Assembly: GCF_001426375.1 (NCBI RefSeq)
Contig: NZ_LMEO01000053.1
Span: 62,499-126,498, forward strand
Direction: 5' to 3'
From: Paenibacillus sp. Root444D2
GTDB taxonomy: Bacteria > Bacillota > Bacilli > Paenibacillales > NBRC-103111
Length of the DNA: 64,000 nt
Both the position numbers and the translations under genes were made by a program. The notes beneath the pieces were generated by a model. That model was not told the DNA's origin. It worked only from the letters and a program-made list of their open reading frames with translations, and did not search any database. This document shows, in pieces, positions 54,141-62,179 of the stretch (positions are counted from its first letter, which is position 1; every line of letters begins with the position of its first letter).

Positions 54141-55304
54141 CTAAGCGGTTTGTGTACGTTGTTCCATGGCAGGCACTGCCTTTGCTTTTTTCGCAGACAC
54201 AACCATAATATCAATGACTAGTGCAACTGCGGCAATAAGAAACAAGAAACTGACTTCCTTGGCAACACCCGGTCCGCCGAACAAAATGTTCATTAACCCA
54301 TTCACCGCATAAGTCGCGGGGAAAGCATTACTGATTGTATGATAAAAATGCGACAAAAGCTCCCTTGGCACAATAGCGCCAGAAGACACCAATTGCAAGG
54401 ACAACATCGCGATGTTAAATAGCATACCTGCGTTCCCAAACAATGTCAAAAACATTTGAGCGACGAGCGCAAAGGTGAGTAAGAATAAGGTTTCGAACGT
54501 CCAAAGGGATAAAAAGCCTTTCTCCACATGCCCGCCTAATGAAACAACCATCGTTGCACTGATCAGTCCCACCACAACGACCGCTATGACTGTCACAACG
54601 ATTCTTGCGGTCATTTTGCCCATTTTATTAACAGATGCACCCAGTATATTCGTAGACACATTAAAGTTCATTCCCATGATCATTGTACCCACAATAGAAG
54701 CAAGCACGAGCATCATAGGAAGCATTTGATTCGGCATATCCTTTACTTTATTGGTGCTTTGAATATCAGAGGTCACCTTAGTAGCGAGTCCTTGAGCGAT
54801 TTGCCCTGCTTGCTCGGCTGGTAATTTCGGATTCATCTGTGTTAAAACTGCTGATGCCCCAGCTGCTACAGCCTCTTTGTTCACAGACGCCGTGACATTC
54901 CCGGCTACCGCTTGCATCACGGACTTCGTCATAGAAGGATTAGACTCATTAATTGTATACGTAATGGGTACCGTCTTTCCTGGTGTTTGAAGCTGTTTAG
55001 AGAAATCAGCCGAGATATGCATAACCATCTGAACCTGACGATCATTCAACAGATTCTGTGCTTGTTCGTTAGAAGCTACTAGCTCTGTTTGAAACGGAAG
55101 GTTTCCTTGCAGATTCTGAACAATTTTGCTCCCCAAACCTTGATCTTCATTAACAATCGCGATCTTTAATTGGCTCGTGTTGTCGGATACTCCCGCGTAA
55201 CCCGTCATCCAAATCAAACTAAACAACAACTGAAACGTAATCGCTGTAATAATCCCGACCTTCGTCGTTGCTTGTTTTAGAAATGCACCTAGTGCGTGTT
55301 TCAT
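54141..55304 (-). CDS. ABC-2-type / YhgE-Pip-like membrane exporter protein
   Basis: A 387-aa membrane protein. One helix at the N-terminus (about 17-37) is followed by a large extracytoplasmic region (40-190), then five helices between 195 and 375. This is the ABC-2_membrane_3/DUF3533 layout. No ATPase gene is adjacent. With the following TetR gene it resembles drug or membrane-stress export units. Confidence 0.8.
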   Translation of the reverse strand: MKHALGAFLKQATTKVGIITAITFQLLFSLIWMTGYAGVSDNTSQLKIAIVNEDQGLGSKIVQNLQGNLPFQTELVASNEQAQNLLNDRQVQMVMHISADFSKQLQTPGKTVPITYTINESNPSMTKSVMQAVAGNVTASVNKEAVAAGASAVLTQMNPKLPAEQAGQIAQGLATKVTSDIQSTNKVKDMPNQMLPMMLVLASIVGTMIMGMNFNVSTNILGASVNKMGKMTARIVVTVIAVVVVGLISATMVVSLGGHVEKGFLSLWTFETLFLLTFALVAQMFLTLFGNAGMLFNIAMLSLQLVSSGAIVPRELLSHFYHTISNAFPATYAVNGLMNILFGGPGVAKEVSFLFLIAAVALVIDIMVVSAKKAKAVPAMEQRTQTA

Positions 55305-55322
55305 TTTAACCGCTCCTCTTCG

Positions 55323-55384
55323 TTAAACGATTGTTTAAATTAAACGTTTGTTTAAATTATAGGGCGGAGTTAAAAAGCTGTCAA
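55323..55384 (-). promoter_or_regulatory. SigmaA promoter with tandem TetR operators
   Basis: On the minus strand TTGACA (55379-55384), 17-bp spacer, TATAAT (55356-55361): a consensus promoter. Just after the -10 box come two tandem 18-bp units, TTAAACGATTGTTTAAAT (55323-55340) and TTAAACGTTTGTTTAAAT (55340-55357), each near-palindromic with a 17-bp period. This fits a TetR repressor bound as two dimers over the transcription start. Confidence 0.85.
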
Positions 55385-55414
55385 GATATGTATATCTGAT
55401 TTGTAGTAGTCTAA

Positions 55415-55538
55415 CGACATGAAAATACCCTCGTTAGCGACAAGAAAGTCCCTACAACCACTCTTAGTGTCAAACATTACGACAAGAAACTCCCTACAAT
55501 TTGAACAGCAACCTAAAAGTGCGACAAGAAACTCCCTA
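55415..55538. repeat. Three 17-bp repeats with 42-bp period, plus a degenerate copy
   Basis: CGACAAGAAASTCCCTA occurs at 55438-55454, 55480-55496 and 55522-55538, exactly 42 bp apart, with unrelated 25-bp spacers. A weaker copy lies at 55415-55431, inside an inverted repeat CTAACGA...TCGTTAG (55411-55437). Read on the minus strand, an ORF (55370-55585, 71 aa) repeats C/Y-R-E/D-F-L-V with a 14-residue period. There is no ribosome site for it. It is not a CRISPR array: repeats are too short and too few. Confidence 0.7.
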
Positions 55539-55645
55539 TAAAGTGTACGGGGATCTGCTGAACTTCCGAGGCACTCCATGCTCAAAACACTGCTGTTTTG
55601 AATATCCCCATCTTTTAATTAATTTAAATATAAAAAAACCAAATT

Positions 55646-55709
55646 AAAAAGGTACCCATAGATAGACTAGACACAATGAAAAAAGTGCATAGGCTATGGG
55701 TATCTTTTT
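55646..55709. terminator. Long-loop hairpin in the decayed intergenic region
   Basis: Arms of about 16 bp (AAAAAGGTACCCATAG / CTATGGGTATCTTTTT) with one mismatch enclose a 32-nt loop; T-rich on one end and A-rich on the other. Possible bidirectional terminator or small-RNA remnant. From 55710 to 55927 only AT-rich sequence without a gene is seen. Confidence 0.45.
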
Positions 55710-55927
55710 GTATGAATAGAAGAGAAAGTGCCGGAGTGGATTAAATCATGTCTAATAAATTTTTTTTCGAAAAAAAAAACTCATGCTACAGCTTCTTCTC
55801 CCCCCAAACTCCACCAACCATCCGACAATAACTTATTTATCGCCGGAATTAGTTGCTTTTTCCGTCATTTGTGAGGAAATCATTATTCTTCGAGGGAGCG
55901 AAACAACTGTACTTTTTATATAAATCC

Positions 55928-56210
55928 TTATTGTGAGTTCTTTCTTATTCCTCTATTGATTATTTGTTTAATACCTCTATCAGGATCTAAGCATCTTAAT
56001 TCTGGAATGAAAAAACCTTCCTACTCTACCATAAACTGATCTTCGAAAGAGAATAGTTTATGGTCTTCAGGAAAAGAAACCAGATAAAAGAGTCCAATTT
56101 CATGCATTTTACTATCTGAAAAATCTAAAAAATTCTCAACTATCCATACTAGCTTGCTATCTTTAAGCTCTAGTACTGAAATTCCCTCCCTCCTGCTCCA
56201 GCATCAAGCA
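55928..56210 (-). pseudogene. Fossil of a Nudix-hydrolase-like gene
   Basis: The minus frame around 56024-56178 reads LELKDSKLVWIVENFLDF, SDSKMHEIGLFYLVSFPED, which matches the region after the Nudix box in small Nudix proteins (VENFF...HEIGFYYL). It is interrupted by TAG at 56021 and continues EGFFIPELRCLD to a TAA at 55928. The Nudix box itself is missing. In another frame just upstream, VKLLDAGAGGREF recalls the SAM-binding motif of a methyltransferase. No intact gene remains; 56211-56427 has nothing else. Confidence 0.45.
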
Positions 56211-56427
56211 ACTTAACCATGTTCGATCCAGGAGTAGTCTATAGTCACCTTTATTTAAACCACTACCATTTGCTAAGACATTTGAGGTCAAGGTTATCTA
56301 TACGTCACTTGACCAATCTATATATAAAAGAGGCAAAAAGTCCACGCTAGAAGGTTGTAATTCGAATGTGCTTGCATAATTCGGTATAGATACACATAAG
56401 TCCCGTCCCTACATAGTTGGTAAAATG

Positions 56428-56470
56428 AAAACAGGAAACATCCTCGAATGGAGGTAATGTTTCCTGTTTT
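56428..56470. terminator. Strong hairpin terminator
   Basis: Arms AAAACAGGAAACAT and ATGTTTCCTGTTTT with a loop of about 15 nt. On the minus strand it is the terminator after the MmgE/PrpD remnant (stop at 56529); it can act in both directions. Confidence 0.8.
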
Positions 56471-56528
56471 AAAAAATGGGATGATTGCATTTCCTAGATA
56501 CTTCTTGTGGTTTTTTCGAAACAAATGT

Positions 56529-57497
56529 TTAGTTGGAGGTGCTCATTCCAAGCAGGCTGGTCAGCAGTCGCACACTTTCGCTGCTTTCGATGGTCATGAC
56601 AGTGTCCAAGATAGCTACTGCAGTCTCGTCGGAGCTAACGCCCTTAAGGTTGTTTCGGAATTTGCCCTTGATGTCCTCCGGAGTTGCCGGTGATACCGGA
56701 TGCCCTCGAAATCCACGCTGGTACCAGACGAAGCTACGACCATCTTTCATGATGATTTCAACGTTCGAGCTGAGGTCAGGATCGCCTTTGGGGATTGGCA
56801 TTGCGTACGGCTTGATGAGGTCACCGATTGAGAGGATGACCGGGTCGGCCCAACGCTTCGGGTCAAGATAGTCCTGAGGTGCATTTTGTCCGGTGAGGAA
56901 CTGAAGTCCCACACCGAACGCGAGGCTGAACTGGGCAGAGATCGCGTCGGTCGGACGGGTGAATCCACTCTGTGCTAGCTGCGCCGCCTCCAATCCGGAA
57001 CGAGATGCGGATCAAACGTGCAATCGCTTCACTTCACCGCCACTCTGGTCGTACTCCATCGTTCCGCCGGCGTCGCTGGTTGCGATTCCGAGGGCATTTG
57101 TGATTTCTAGCTCTGTCAGCTCAAGAACCTTGCCGGCAGCTGCCGCAGCGCCAAACACGCCGAGAACCTTTGAACCGTGCCATCCGGAGGCCTGCATCCC
57201 GGCGCCAGTCACCGCTCCGAGCAAACTCATGACCTGCACACCGGCAACAACGGCTGTGATCAAGTCACGGCCCGATGCGTTATCGCGTTCGGCTAAGGCA
57301 AGCGCGGCTGGTAGCACTGCTGAACTGGTGTGCCATGCCAGCATGTGCGCGTCATCGTACTCACAGATGTGACCGAACGTACCATTGATGTATGCCGCTG
57401 TCGCGGCGCTAGTGCGAGCTATCCCGAGCGCCACCGTGCTTTCCGGTACGGCTTTTATTGATTCTGCGAGTCGGCGCACAGGTTGGACGTTGGGCAA
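56529..57497 (-). pseudogene. Disrupted MmgE/PrpD-family gene
   Basis: One frame encodes pieces of an MmgE/PrpD (2-methylcitrate dehydratase-like) protein. The first part (57497-57012) has GTFGHICEYDDAHM, GWHGSKVLGVFGAAAAAGKVL and TMEYDQSGGEVKRLH. A single in-frame TGA at 57012-57014 breaks the conserved VKRLHAG block; the text then resumes in the same frame (SRSGLEAAQLAQSGFTRP). About 120 residues are missing between TDAI and SAQFSLAFGV. The C-terminal part then runs to 56529. The first 40-60 residues of the family are also absent. With a nonsense codon, an internal deletion and a lost start, it is dead. GC content looks higher than the neighbours. Confidence 0.8.
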
Positions 57498-57524
57498 CGT
57501 AGCTCCACTTCTGCAACTAACAAA

Positions 57525-58274
57525 TTACTTCGCTTGGAATCCGCCATCCACGCTGAGTACGTGCCCTGTGGCGAAGGATGATTCCTCGGAAAGTAGCCAT
57601 ACAATAGCGTTAGCGATTTCTTCCGGTTTACCCATGCGATTCATAGGCTGCATTGCGGATACAGTAGCCTCATCATACGTTCCTAAAGCGAGTGAGCCTG
57701 CAATGATGTCGGTATTCGTAGTTCCAGGAGCTACAGCATTAATTCGAATGTTTTGAGTAGCGTAATCAAGTGCACCTGATTTTGTAAGACCTACAACTGC
57801 ATGTTTTGTTGCAGCATATGGACCTGCATAAGGTATACCGTTTAGCCCTGCAATGGATGCTAAATTTACAATCGAACCACCACCTGATTTCAGCATTTCT
57901 AGGATTTGATACTTCATACCTAAAAAGACGCCCATTACATTGGTTTGAAGCATTTTTTGGAAGTTTTCAGGATCAGCATCTCCAAGTGCTAGGTTTTCGT
58001 TACAAATCCCTGCATTATTTACTGCCATATCGAGTCTGCCGTATTTTTTTATTGTGAAGTCAATGAGGTTACGAATGTCTGCTTCTTTGTCTACATCCGC
58101 AACTACAAAAGAAGCTTCTCCACCTTGCGAACGAATTTCTTCAACAGCTTTTTGTCCGAGTTCTTCACGGCGACCGCTAATGACAACTTTTACACCTTTG
58201 CTAGCTAACTTTTGTGCTACCGATTTACCAATACCTGTTGCTGCTCCTGTTAAGATTGCTACTTTGTTTTCCAT
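57525..58274 (-). CDS. SDR-family oxidoreductase
   Basis: A 249-aa classical short-chain dehydrogenase from ATG 58274 (GGAGG 8 nt upstream, better than 58289). TGAATGIG at 9-16 binds the nucleotide, NNAG near 87, catalytic Ser in VNLASIAG, Tyr-x-x-x-Lys in YAATK near 152, and the C-terminal SVDGGFQAK. The substrate is unknown. A palindromic operator matching one in front of the TetR gene lies 91-112 bp upstream, so it is very likely the TetR target gene. Confidence 0.88.
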   Translation of the reverse strand: MENKVAILTGAATGIGKSVAQKLASKGVKVVISGRREELGQKAVEEIRSQGGEASFVVADVDKEADIRNLIDFTIKKYGRLDMAVNNAGICNENLALGDADPENFQKMLQTNVMGVFLGMKYQILEMLKSGGGSIVNLASIAGLNGIPYAGPYAATKHAVVGLTKSGALDYATQNIRINAVAPGTTNTDIIAGSLALGTYDEATVSAMQPMNRMGKPEEIANAIVWLLSEESSFATGHVLSVDGGFQAK

Positions 58275-58364
58275 TTTGTTGGCCTCCATTTTTTTAGTAT
58301 TAAGGGGTTATTTTATTAAAACAATCTCTTGGATATACTTTAAAGGCATCACCCCTTCCAATAA

Positions 58365-58386
58365 AATAAATGAATGATCATTTATT
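58365..58386. promoter_or_regulatory. TetR operator upstream of the SDR gene
   Basis: Near-palindrome AATAAATGAATGATCATTTATT between the TetR stop and the SDR start. It shares the core ATAAATGA and the TCATTTA arm with the site at 58990-59011. Confidence 0.6.
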
Positions 58387-58408
58387 AATGCTGAAAAAAA
58401 AGAGTTGG

Positions 58409-58981
58409 TTAGACTTTTACAGCGTCCCAACTCATTTGGATAATCAATTGAAGATTTTCTTGATTCAGTTCAAATTCATTTTTGAAATGCTGTTTCGCTA
58501 TCTCATCTAATGGAATGAAGGCATAAGTGATCAGTAGTTTCGTGCTAATTTGCTTGAACAACTGTTTTTTCTTGCCCTCTTCAAACAAATTGAATACAGG
58601 GTTGAATAACGATTGTCCCTTATCTAAAAACAACTTATCAATGATCGGAGAGTTTGTAAACTGCTCGATAAATAGGAAATAATCTTTGTTGTTCAGGATG
58701 AAATTCGCATAATTTCTCAATACTAATTCGAATCCGTCCTTCACTTCAACCGTACCATCGATCCCATGAAACATTTGCAGGCTCATTTTCTCTTTAACGC
58801 TTACATACAGCTTTCCTAACATGTCCTCCTTATTTTTAAAATAAATATAAATGGTTGCCGGTGATACTTTGGCTCTTTTGCCTATTTTCGACATGGATAT
58901 ATTTTGAAATCCAATTTCATTGAGAAGCTCGATTGTGGCCTGAAAGATAGCTTCGCTTTTGTTTTCGTCTTTGTGTCTCAT
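58409..58981 (-). CDS. TetR/AcrR-family repressor
   Basis: A 190-aa regulator. The HTH (about 8-55) reads AIFQATIELLNEIGFQNISMSKIGKRAKVSPATIYIYFKNKEDML in typical TetR form. The C-terminal domain is helical (TetR_C-like). It is upstream of and co-oriented with the SDR gene, with operator-like palindromes both before itself and before the SDR gene, so it should repress both. Confidence 0.9.
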   Translation of the reverse strand: MRHKDENKSEAIFQATIELLNEIGFQNISMSKIGKRAKVSPATIYIYFKNKEDMLGKLYVSVKEKMSLQMFHGIDGTVEVKDGFELVLRNYANFILNNKDYFLFIEQFTNSPIIDKLFLDKGQSLFNPVFNLFEEGKKKQLFKQISTKLLITYAFIPLDEIAKQHFKNEFELNQENLQLIIQMSWDAVKV

Positions 58982-58989
58982 GAATATAT

Positions 58990-59011
58990 AATAAATGATC
59001 GTTCATTTAAT
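58990..59011. promoter_or_regulatory. TetR operator upstream of its own gene
   Basis: Near-palindrome AATAAATGATCGTTCATTTAAT, 9 bp before the TetR start codon, overlapping TATATAATAA sequences that could be the -10 region. Matches the site at 58365-58386. Confidence 0.65.
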
Positions 59012-59377
59012 GTCAACTACACTGCAAGGGCTTTTGTTCTTCCCGTTAATACAACAAATCTACAAGTTAGCTTAATACCGTCGCTCAGTCTATAAGTTTA
59101 TTTTCACGGTTTATCACTTTATTTTCAGTCTAACAGTTGCCCCTGCTAAAACTGTAATATACGGCCCAGATGGAATAGCTGCTATCATTTTCTTTATCAC
59201 AATTATTCTCCTGTTATTCGCTATTTTCCATCCATTGAAAGTGAAAGCATATCTTTCGATCAAGCCGCTCGAACGTATGCGCCCCAGATGATCCTCCAAA
59301 AACATGGTTCACTTTTAACCATTTGTAAAGGTACAAGACTCAACAACTGTTAACCCTCTCATCTCAAAATCCCTTGA
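59012..59377. other. Intergenic stretch with an unassigned hydrophobic reading frame
   Basis: No confident gene. A plus-strand open stretch ending in TGA at 59289 reads FSLTVAPAKTVIYGPDG and then a hydrophobic helix (IAAIIFFITIILLLFAIFHP) and a basic tail, with no ribosome site. It may be a fossil of a membrane protein. Nothing else is visible. Confidence 0.3.
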
Positions 59378-59722
59378 TTAACCGGTTCTCTGGCCAGATC
59401 GTGAGGAACATTTTGCACTTTTTCGGTTCGCATAAACAATCTGTATTCCTTTTAAATTGATACAAGCAGTAATCATAAATACCACCACGATCATCATCAT
59501 CATACTAAAAAAGACCCCTTGAATCGATCCTATGTGAAAAGCAGATTGAATACCGTTCGTAATGAGAGGCGAAATAAACTGTCCAATGTTAGCAAATGCC
59601 GTCATGAGCATAACCGCCAAGGTTCGAAATTCACTATTAGCTACTTCTGCCATTTTATTTAATAGGACAGGATAAGCGAGTCCAAATCCAAACCCTGCGG
59701 TACCTACCGCTGAAGCGGGCAT
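59378..59722 (-). pseudogene. C-terminal fragment of an MFS transporter
   Basis: The frame encodes only the last two or three helices of a major-facilitator protein: GFGFGLAYPVLLNKMAEV, FRTLAVMLMTAFANIGQFISPLI and a final helix FFSMMMMIVVVFMITACI. Its apparent ATG lies within the hairpin after the germination gene and has no ribosome site. Some 250-300 residues are missing at the N-terminus. It was probably cut when the ger operon came to lie beside it. Confidence 0.7.
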
Positions 59723-59741
59723 ACTGCAGCCACAGTATGCC
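59718..59741 (-). other. Hairpin at the end of the germination operon
   Basis: Nine-base arms GGCATACTG/CAGTATGCC with a 6-nt loop overlap the stop codon of the GerB-type gene. No T-run follows on the minus strand, so it is a weak terminator at best. It marks the junction with the MFS fragment. Confidence 0.4.
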
Positions 59742-60841
59742 TATTCCTGCTGAGCTGTTTTAGGACGGTGGTTCAATTTTCTCAGTTTCAGTCCTAGCAA
59801 TAACGTTAACGGAATAATCAATTGAAATAATGTGCCGTATATGGCATAGCTTTTAGGGAATTTGATAATCTCCAATTGATCCCGGAAGGCAATTAATGTT
59901 ATGGACCAAACGATCAAACCGACAGGAAACAGGTAAACATTAACATTATCGTTTTTTACCAACCTTGAGGAAAGCTTTGCCAATACGTAGTACTCGACAG
60001 ACAGTTTGATAATCGCTGTAACAAACCAAGCGAGTATGACGAGAGGCTCGATTCTTATTTGAGCGCTTCCGATTGTCAAAGCACCGGCTGCTATTGCACC
60101 TGGTATAGAAACATACTTTAAATAATCACCTAATAATCCAACAGTCACGATGTATTTAATTAAGAATGTCCCCAATATAAAAAGGATTGGTAATAAAATC
60201 CTTTTTATATGAAATCTGATCTCTTCGCATAATTCCGGAATAAACAAGAACAGAAATATTTCACCTGAGGAATTGGAAGATATCGTATAAAATTCTCGAA
60301 ACGCAGGGTGAAGACCATTATAAAACAAAGGAAGAAAATAATTACTTTGTATGTTGCCAATGCTCAACAAAAGAATGACGACATTCGTGATAAAACAAAT
60401 TGTTGAAAAAAATACACTGATTTGTATAATGCTCTTTATGCCGCCCTGAACACAAATCAAAAAAATATGAAAGACCAATAAAGCCGCAATAAACATCGGG
60501 GCATGTTTCACTAAAGTTAAACCGCTTATTGTACCCCAAACTATTGCTAAATCTTTTCCGGTCATTATGATAATAAATAACCAATAAACACCCAAAATGA
60601 ATACATAAGTAAATTTGCCAAATGAGTTTTTGATAAGGTCAATAAAATCTTCACCCTCTTTTCCGAAACGCAACAAAGATCGATAAAGAAAAAACAATAA
60701 AAGTATCCACATTCCTCCCAGAATAATTGATATTACTTGATCTTGAGGTTGATCCAAGAAGCTGAAAGGTATTAAAGAAGCTGTGCCAACACATATTCCA
60801 TAAACCAGAAAGGAAGCTGCTCCAAGTCCTTTATTTCTCAT
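59741..60841 (-). CDS. Spore germination receptor B subunit (GerB/GerKB family permease)
   Basis: A 366-aa integral membrane protein with about ten helices, related to APC-type amino acid transporters (spore permease family). It is the B subunit of a GerA-type nutrient germinant receptor in the spore inner membrane and likely forms the ligand-binding site. It starts 3 bp after the small two-helix gene and is the last gene of the operon. Confidence 0.9.
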   Translation of the reverse strand: MRNKGLGAASFLVYGICVGTASLIPFSFLDQPQDQVISIILGGMWILLLFFLYRSLLRFGKEGEDFIDLIKNSFGKFTYVFILGVYWLFIIIMTGKDLAIVWGTISGLTLVKHAPMFIAALLVFHIFLICVQGGIKSIIQISVFFSTICFITNVVILLLSIGNIQSNYFLPLFYNGLHPAFREFYTISSNSSGEIFLFLFIPELCEEIRFHIKRILLPILFILGTFLIKYIVTVGLLGDYLKYVSIPGAIAAGALTIGSAQIRIEPLVILAWFVTAIIKLSVEYYVLAKLSSRLVKNDNVNVYLFPVGLIVWSITLIAFRDQLEIIKFPKSYAIYGTLFQLIIPLTLLLGLKLRKLNHRPKTAQQE

Positions 60842-60843
60842 GT

Positions 60844-61065
60844 TTAATTTCCTCCAAAAATTAACAACGAAATGGGTTTAACCAAGCGAGTCAAGTATAT
60901 GCTGATGGACATGTTCCCTTTAAGCAACGCCATTACAAATACACAGATTCCAATGAAAGAAACGACCCAATATCCCAATTGCTTGCTGCCTTTTCGATTA
61001 AATATTTTGTTGTTGTACACCAGACATAAGACCATAAGAAGGGTAAGTGATATGATTTTTAACAT
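60844..61065 (-). CDS. Small two-helix membrane protein of the germination operon (D-subunit-like)
   Basis: A 73-aa protein with helices at about 3-18 and 30-48 and a third weak hydrophobic end. It sits between the C- and B-subunit genes (13 and 3 bp gaps). Short two-helix D subunits are known in some GerA-type operons of spore formers and modulate receptor activity; size, topology and position fit that class. Sequence identity could not be checked. Confidence 0.7.
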   Translation of the reverse strand: MLKIISLTLLMVLCLVYNNKIFNRKGSKQLGYWVVSFIGICVFVMALLKGNMSISIYLTRLVKPISLLIFGGN

Positions 61066-61077
61066 TTACTTGTCTCC

Positions 61078-62169
61078 CTAGGCATGAAATCCAACATTTT
61101 TTATGGTAACTTCAGTTTTAAAATCTATTTTGACTTCCGGTAAAATACGACTCCACTCGTTGTGATTTTTCTTCCAATAAGAAGGATGATAGCGATACAG
61201 ATGATCACCAAATCCCATTGCATCGCAATGGTAGTCGACTACGATTTTTCTCATTAGTGAAATCAGTTTGCGACTAAGCTCATTTTTGACCAAAATTTGC
61301 AGATTCGATATGTCCTCTGTAGTTGTAATTCCACCAAGTGGTGCTTTATTCACATTAAAAGCTAACGCCCCATTAAAAACAAAATTAGGCTTATCCTCGG
61401 ATAGCTCCGAATGCAACTTAAATTGGCCATCGCCAAGTACGACTTCAACCGGCTTATTTTTATACATAACCTTAATGCGTAAATCGGGTTTCTGATTATT
61501 TAGTAAAACTATCAGCCCCATCTCTTTGTCATCCAGATACCCTGCTAACTTACCCAGGTTTAATACAGCTGCTCCGGAAATTATCAATCGTGTCTGACCT
61601 TCGGATTCTATTGTATCTAGCTGCGTAATAATCAAACCTTGTTGTTTACCTGATGCTTCTTCGAGAATTTGAACCGCTTTCGTTTGAATGCCCTGACGGT
61701 TGATCAGTTTGATAATTGAGTCTGATATAGATTGATTTTCCATTGCACTTGATTGTAACAGATCGTGAGCTTTACCTTTGGCTGCTGCAAGATAAGTACC
61801 TCCGCGAATTGAATTTGTTCGGGCAAAGTCCAAAACGACATCTGTAATTCCTTTTTTAAGCATATTCTCACCAATAACGATAGCCTTATTATGCAAGGGT
61901 ATTACTTCCTTGGGATGAAGCAATTTTTGTTTAGAGATCGCATCGGCTATATTTAGTTCCGAAACCGATTCCAAAAAGTACTTCATGGATTTCTTCCCCT
62001 TTTCTTTTCCATCGGCAGGTTCCGTGTTTAATATCTCTGAAGTTAAGATCACGCCTTTTTTTTCTTCATCAATCCCGATAGACAGTGTTATGGCTAAATC
62101 CTCAAGTTGTGTCCCTGGACTGCAACCTATTATCAAAGAAAGCACAAGAAATGCTATTCCTTTCCTCAA
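61078..62169 (-). CDS. Spore germination lipoprotein, C subunit (Ger(x)C family)
   Basis: A 363-aa lipoprotein. The signal peptide ends in IIGC (Cys near 16), and the mature start LEDLAITLSIGIDEEKKG is typical of Ger(x)C proteins. The C-terminal domain has the KNELSRKLISLM and GFGDHLYRYHPSYWK family blocks. It anchors in the spore inner membrane as part of the receptor complex with the A and B subunits encoded on either side. Confidence 0.9.
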   Translation of the reverse strand: MRKGIAFLVLSLIIGCSPGTQLEDLAITLSIGIDEEKKGVILTSEILNTEPADGKEKGKKSMKYFLESVSELNIADAISKQKLLHPKEVIPLHNKAIVIGENMLKKGITDVVLDFARTNSIRGGTYLAAAKGKAHDLLQSSAMENQSISDSIIKLINRQGIQTKAVQILEEASGKQQGLIITQLDTIESEGQTRLIISGAAVLNLGKLAGYLDDKEMGLIVLLNNQKPDLRIKVMYKNKPVEVVLGDGQFKLHSELSEDKPNFVFNGALAFNVNKAPLGGITTTEDISNLQILVKNELSRKLISLMRKIVVDYHCDAMGFGDHLYRYHPSYWKKNHNEWSRILPEVKIDFKTEVTIKNVGFHA

Positions 62170-62179
62170 AAAATCACCC

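Noticed and set aside
55438..55538. CRISPR array
   Set aside because: Only three 17-bp repeats with 25-bp spacers, no leader and no cas genes anywhere in the window.
55370..55585. 71-aa ORF with repeated R-E/D-F-L-V units as a real protein gene
   Set aside because: No ribosome site or promoter was seen on that strand, it starts close to the tetR promoter, and the DNA repeat alone explains the peptide pattern; kept as a repeat feature.
56190..56240. Methyltransferase gene suggested by the peptide LLDAGAGGREF
   Set aside because: Only about 15 residues match a common motif and the frame closes at once; noted only as a possible fossil.
56318..56524. 68-aa minus-strand ORF
   Set aside because: It spans a strong terminator hairpin and has no coding character.
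59114..59305. 63-aa minus-strand ORF as a gene
   Set aside because: No ribosome site or recognisable pattern; the opposite strand shows a more protein-like hydrophobic stretch, itself unproven.
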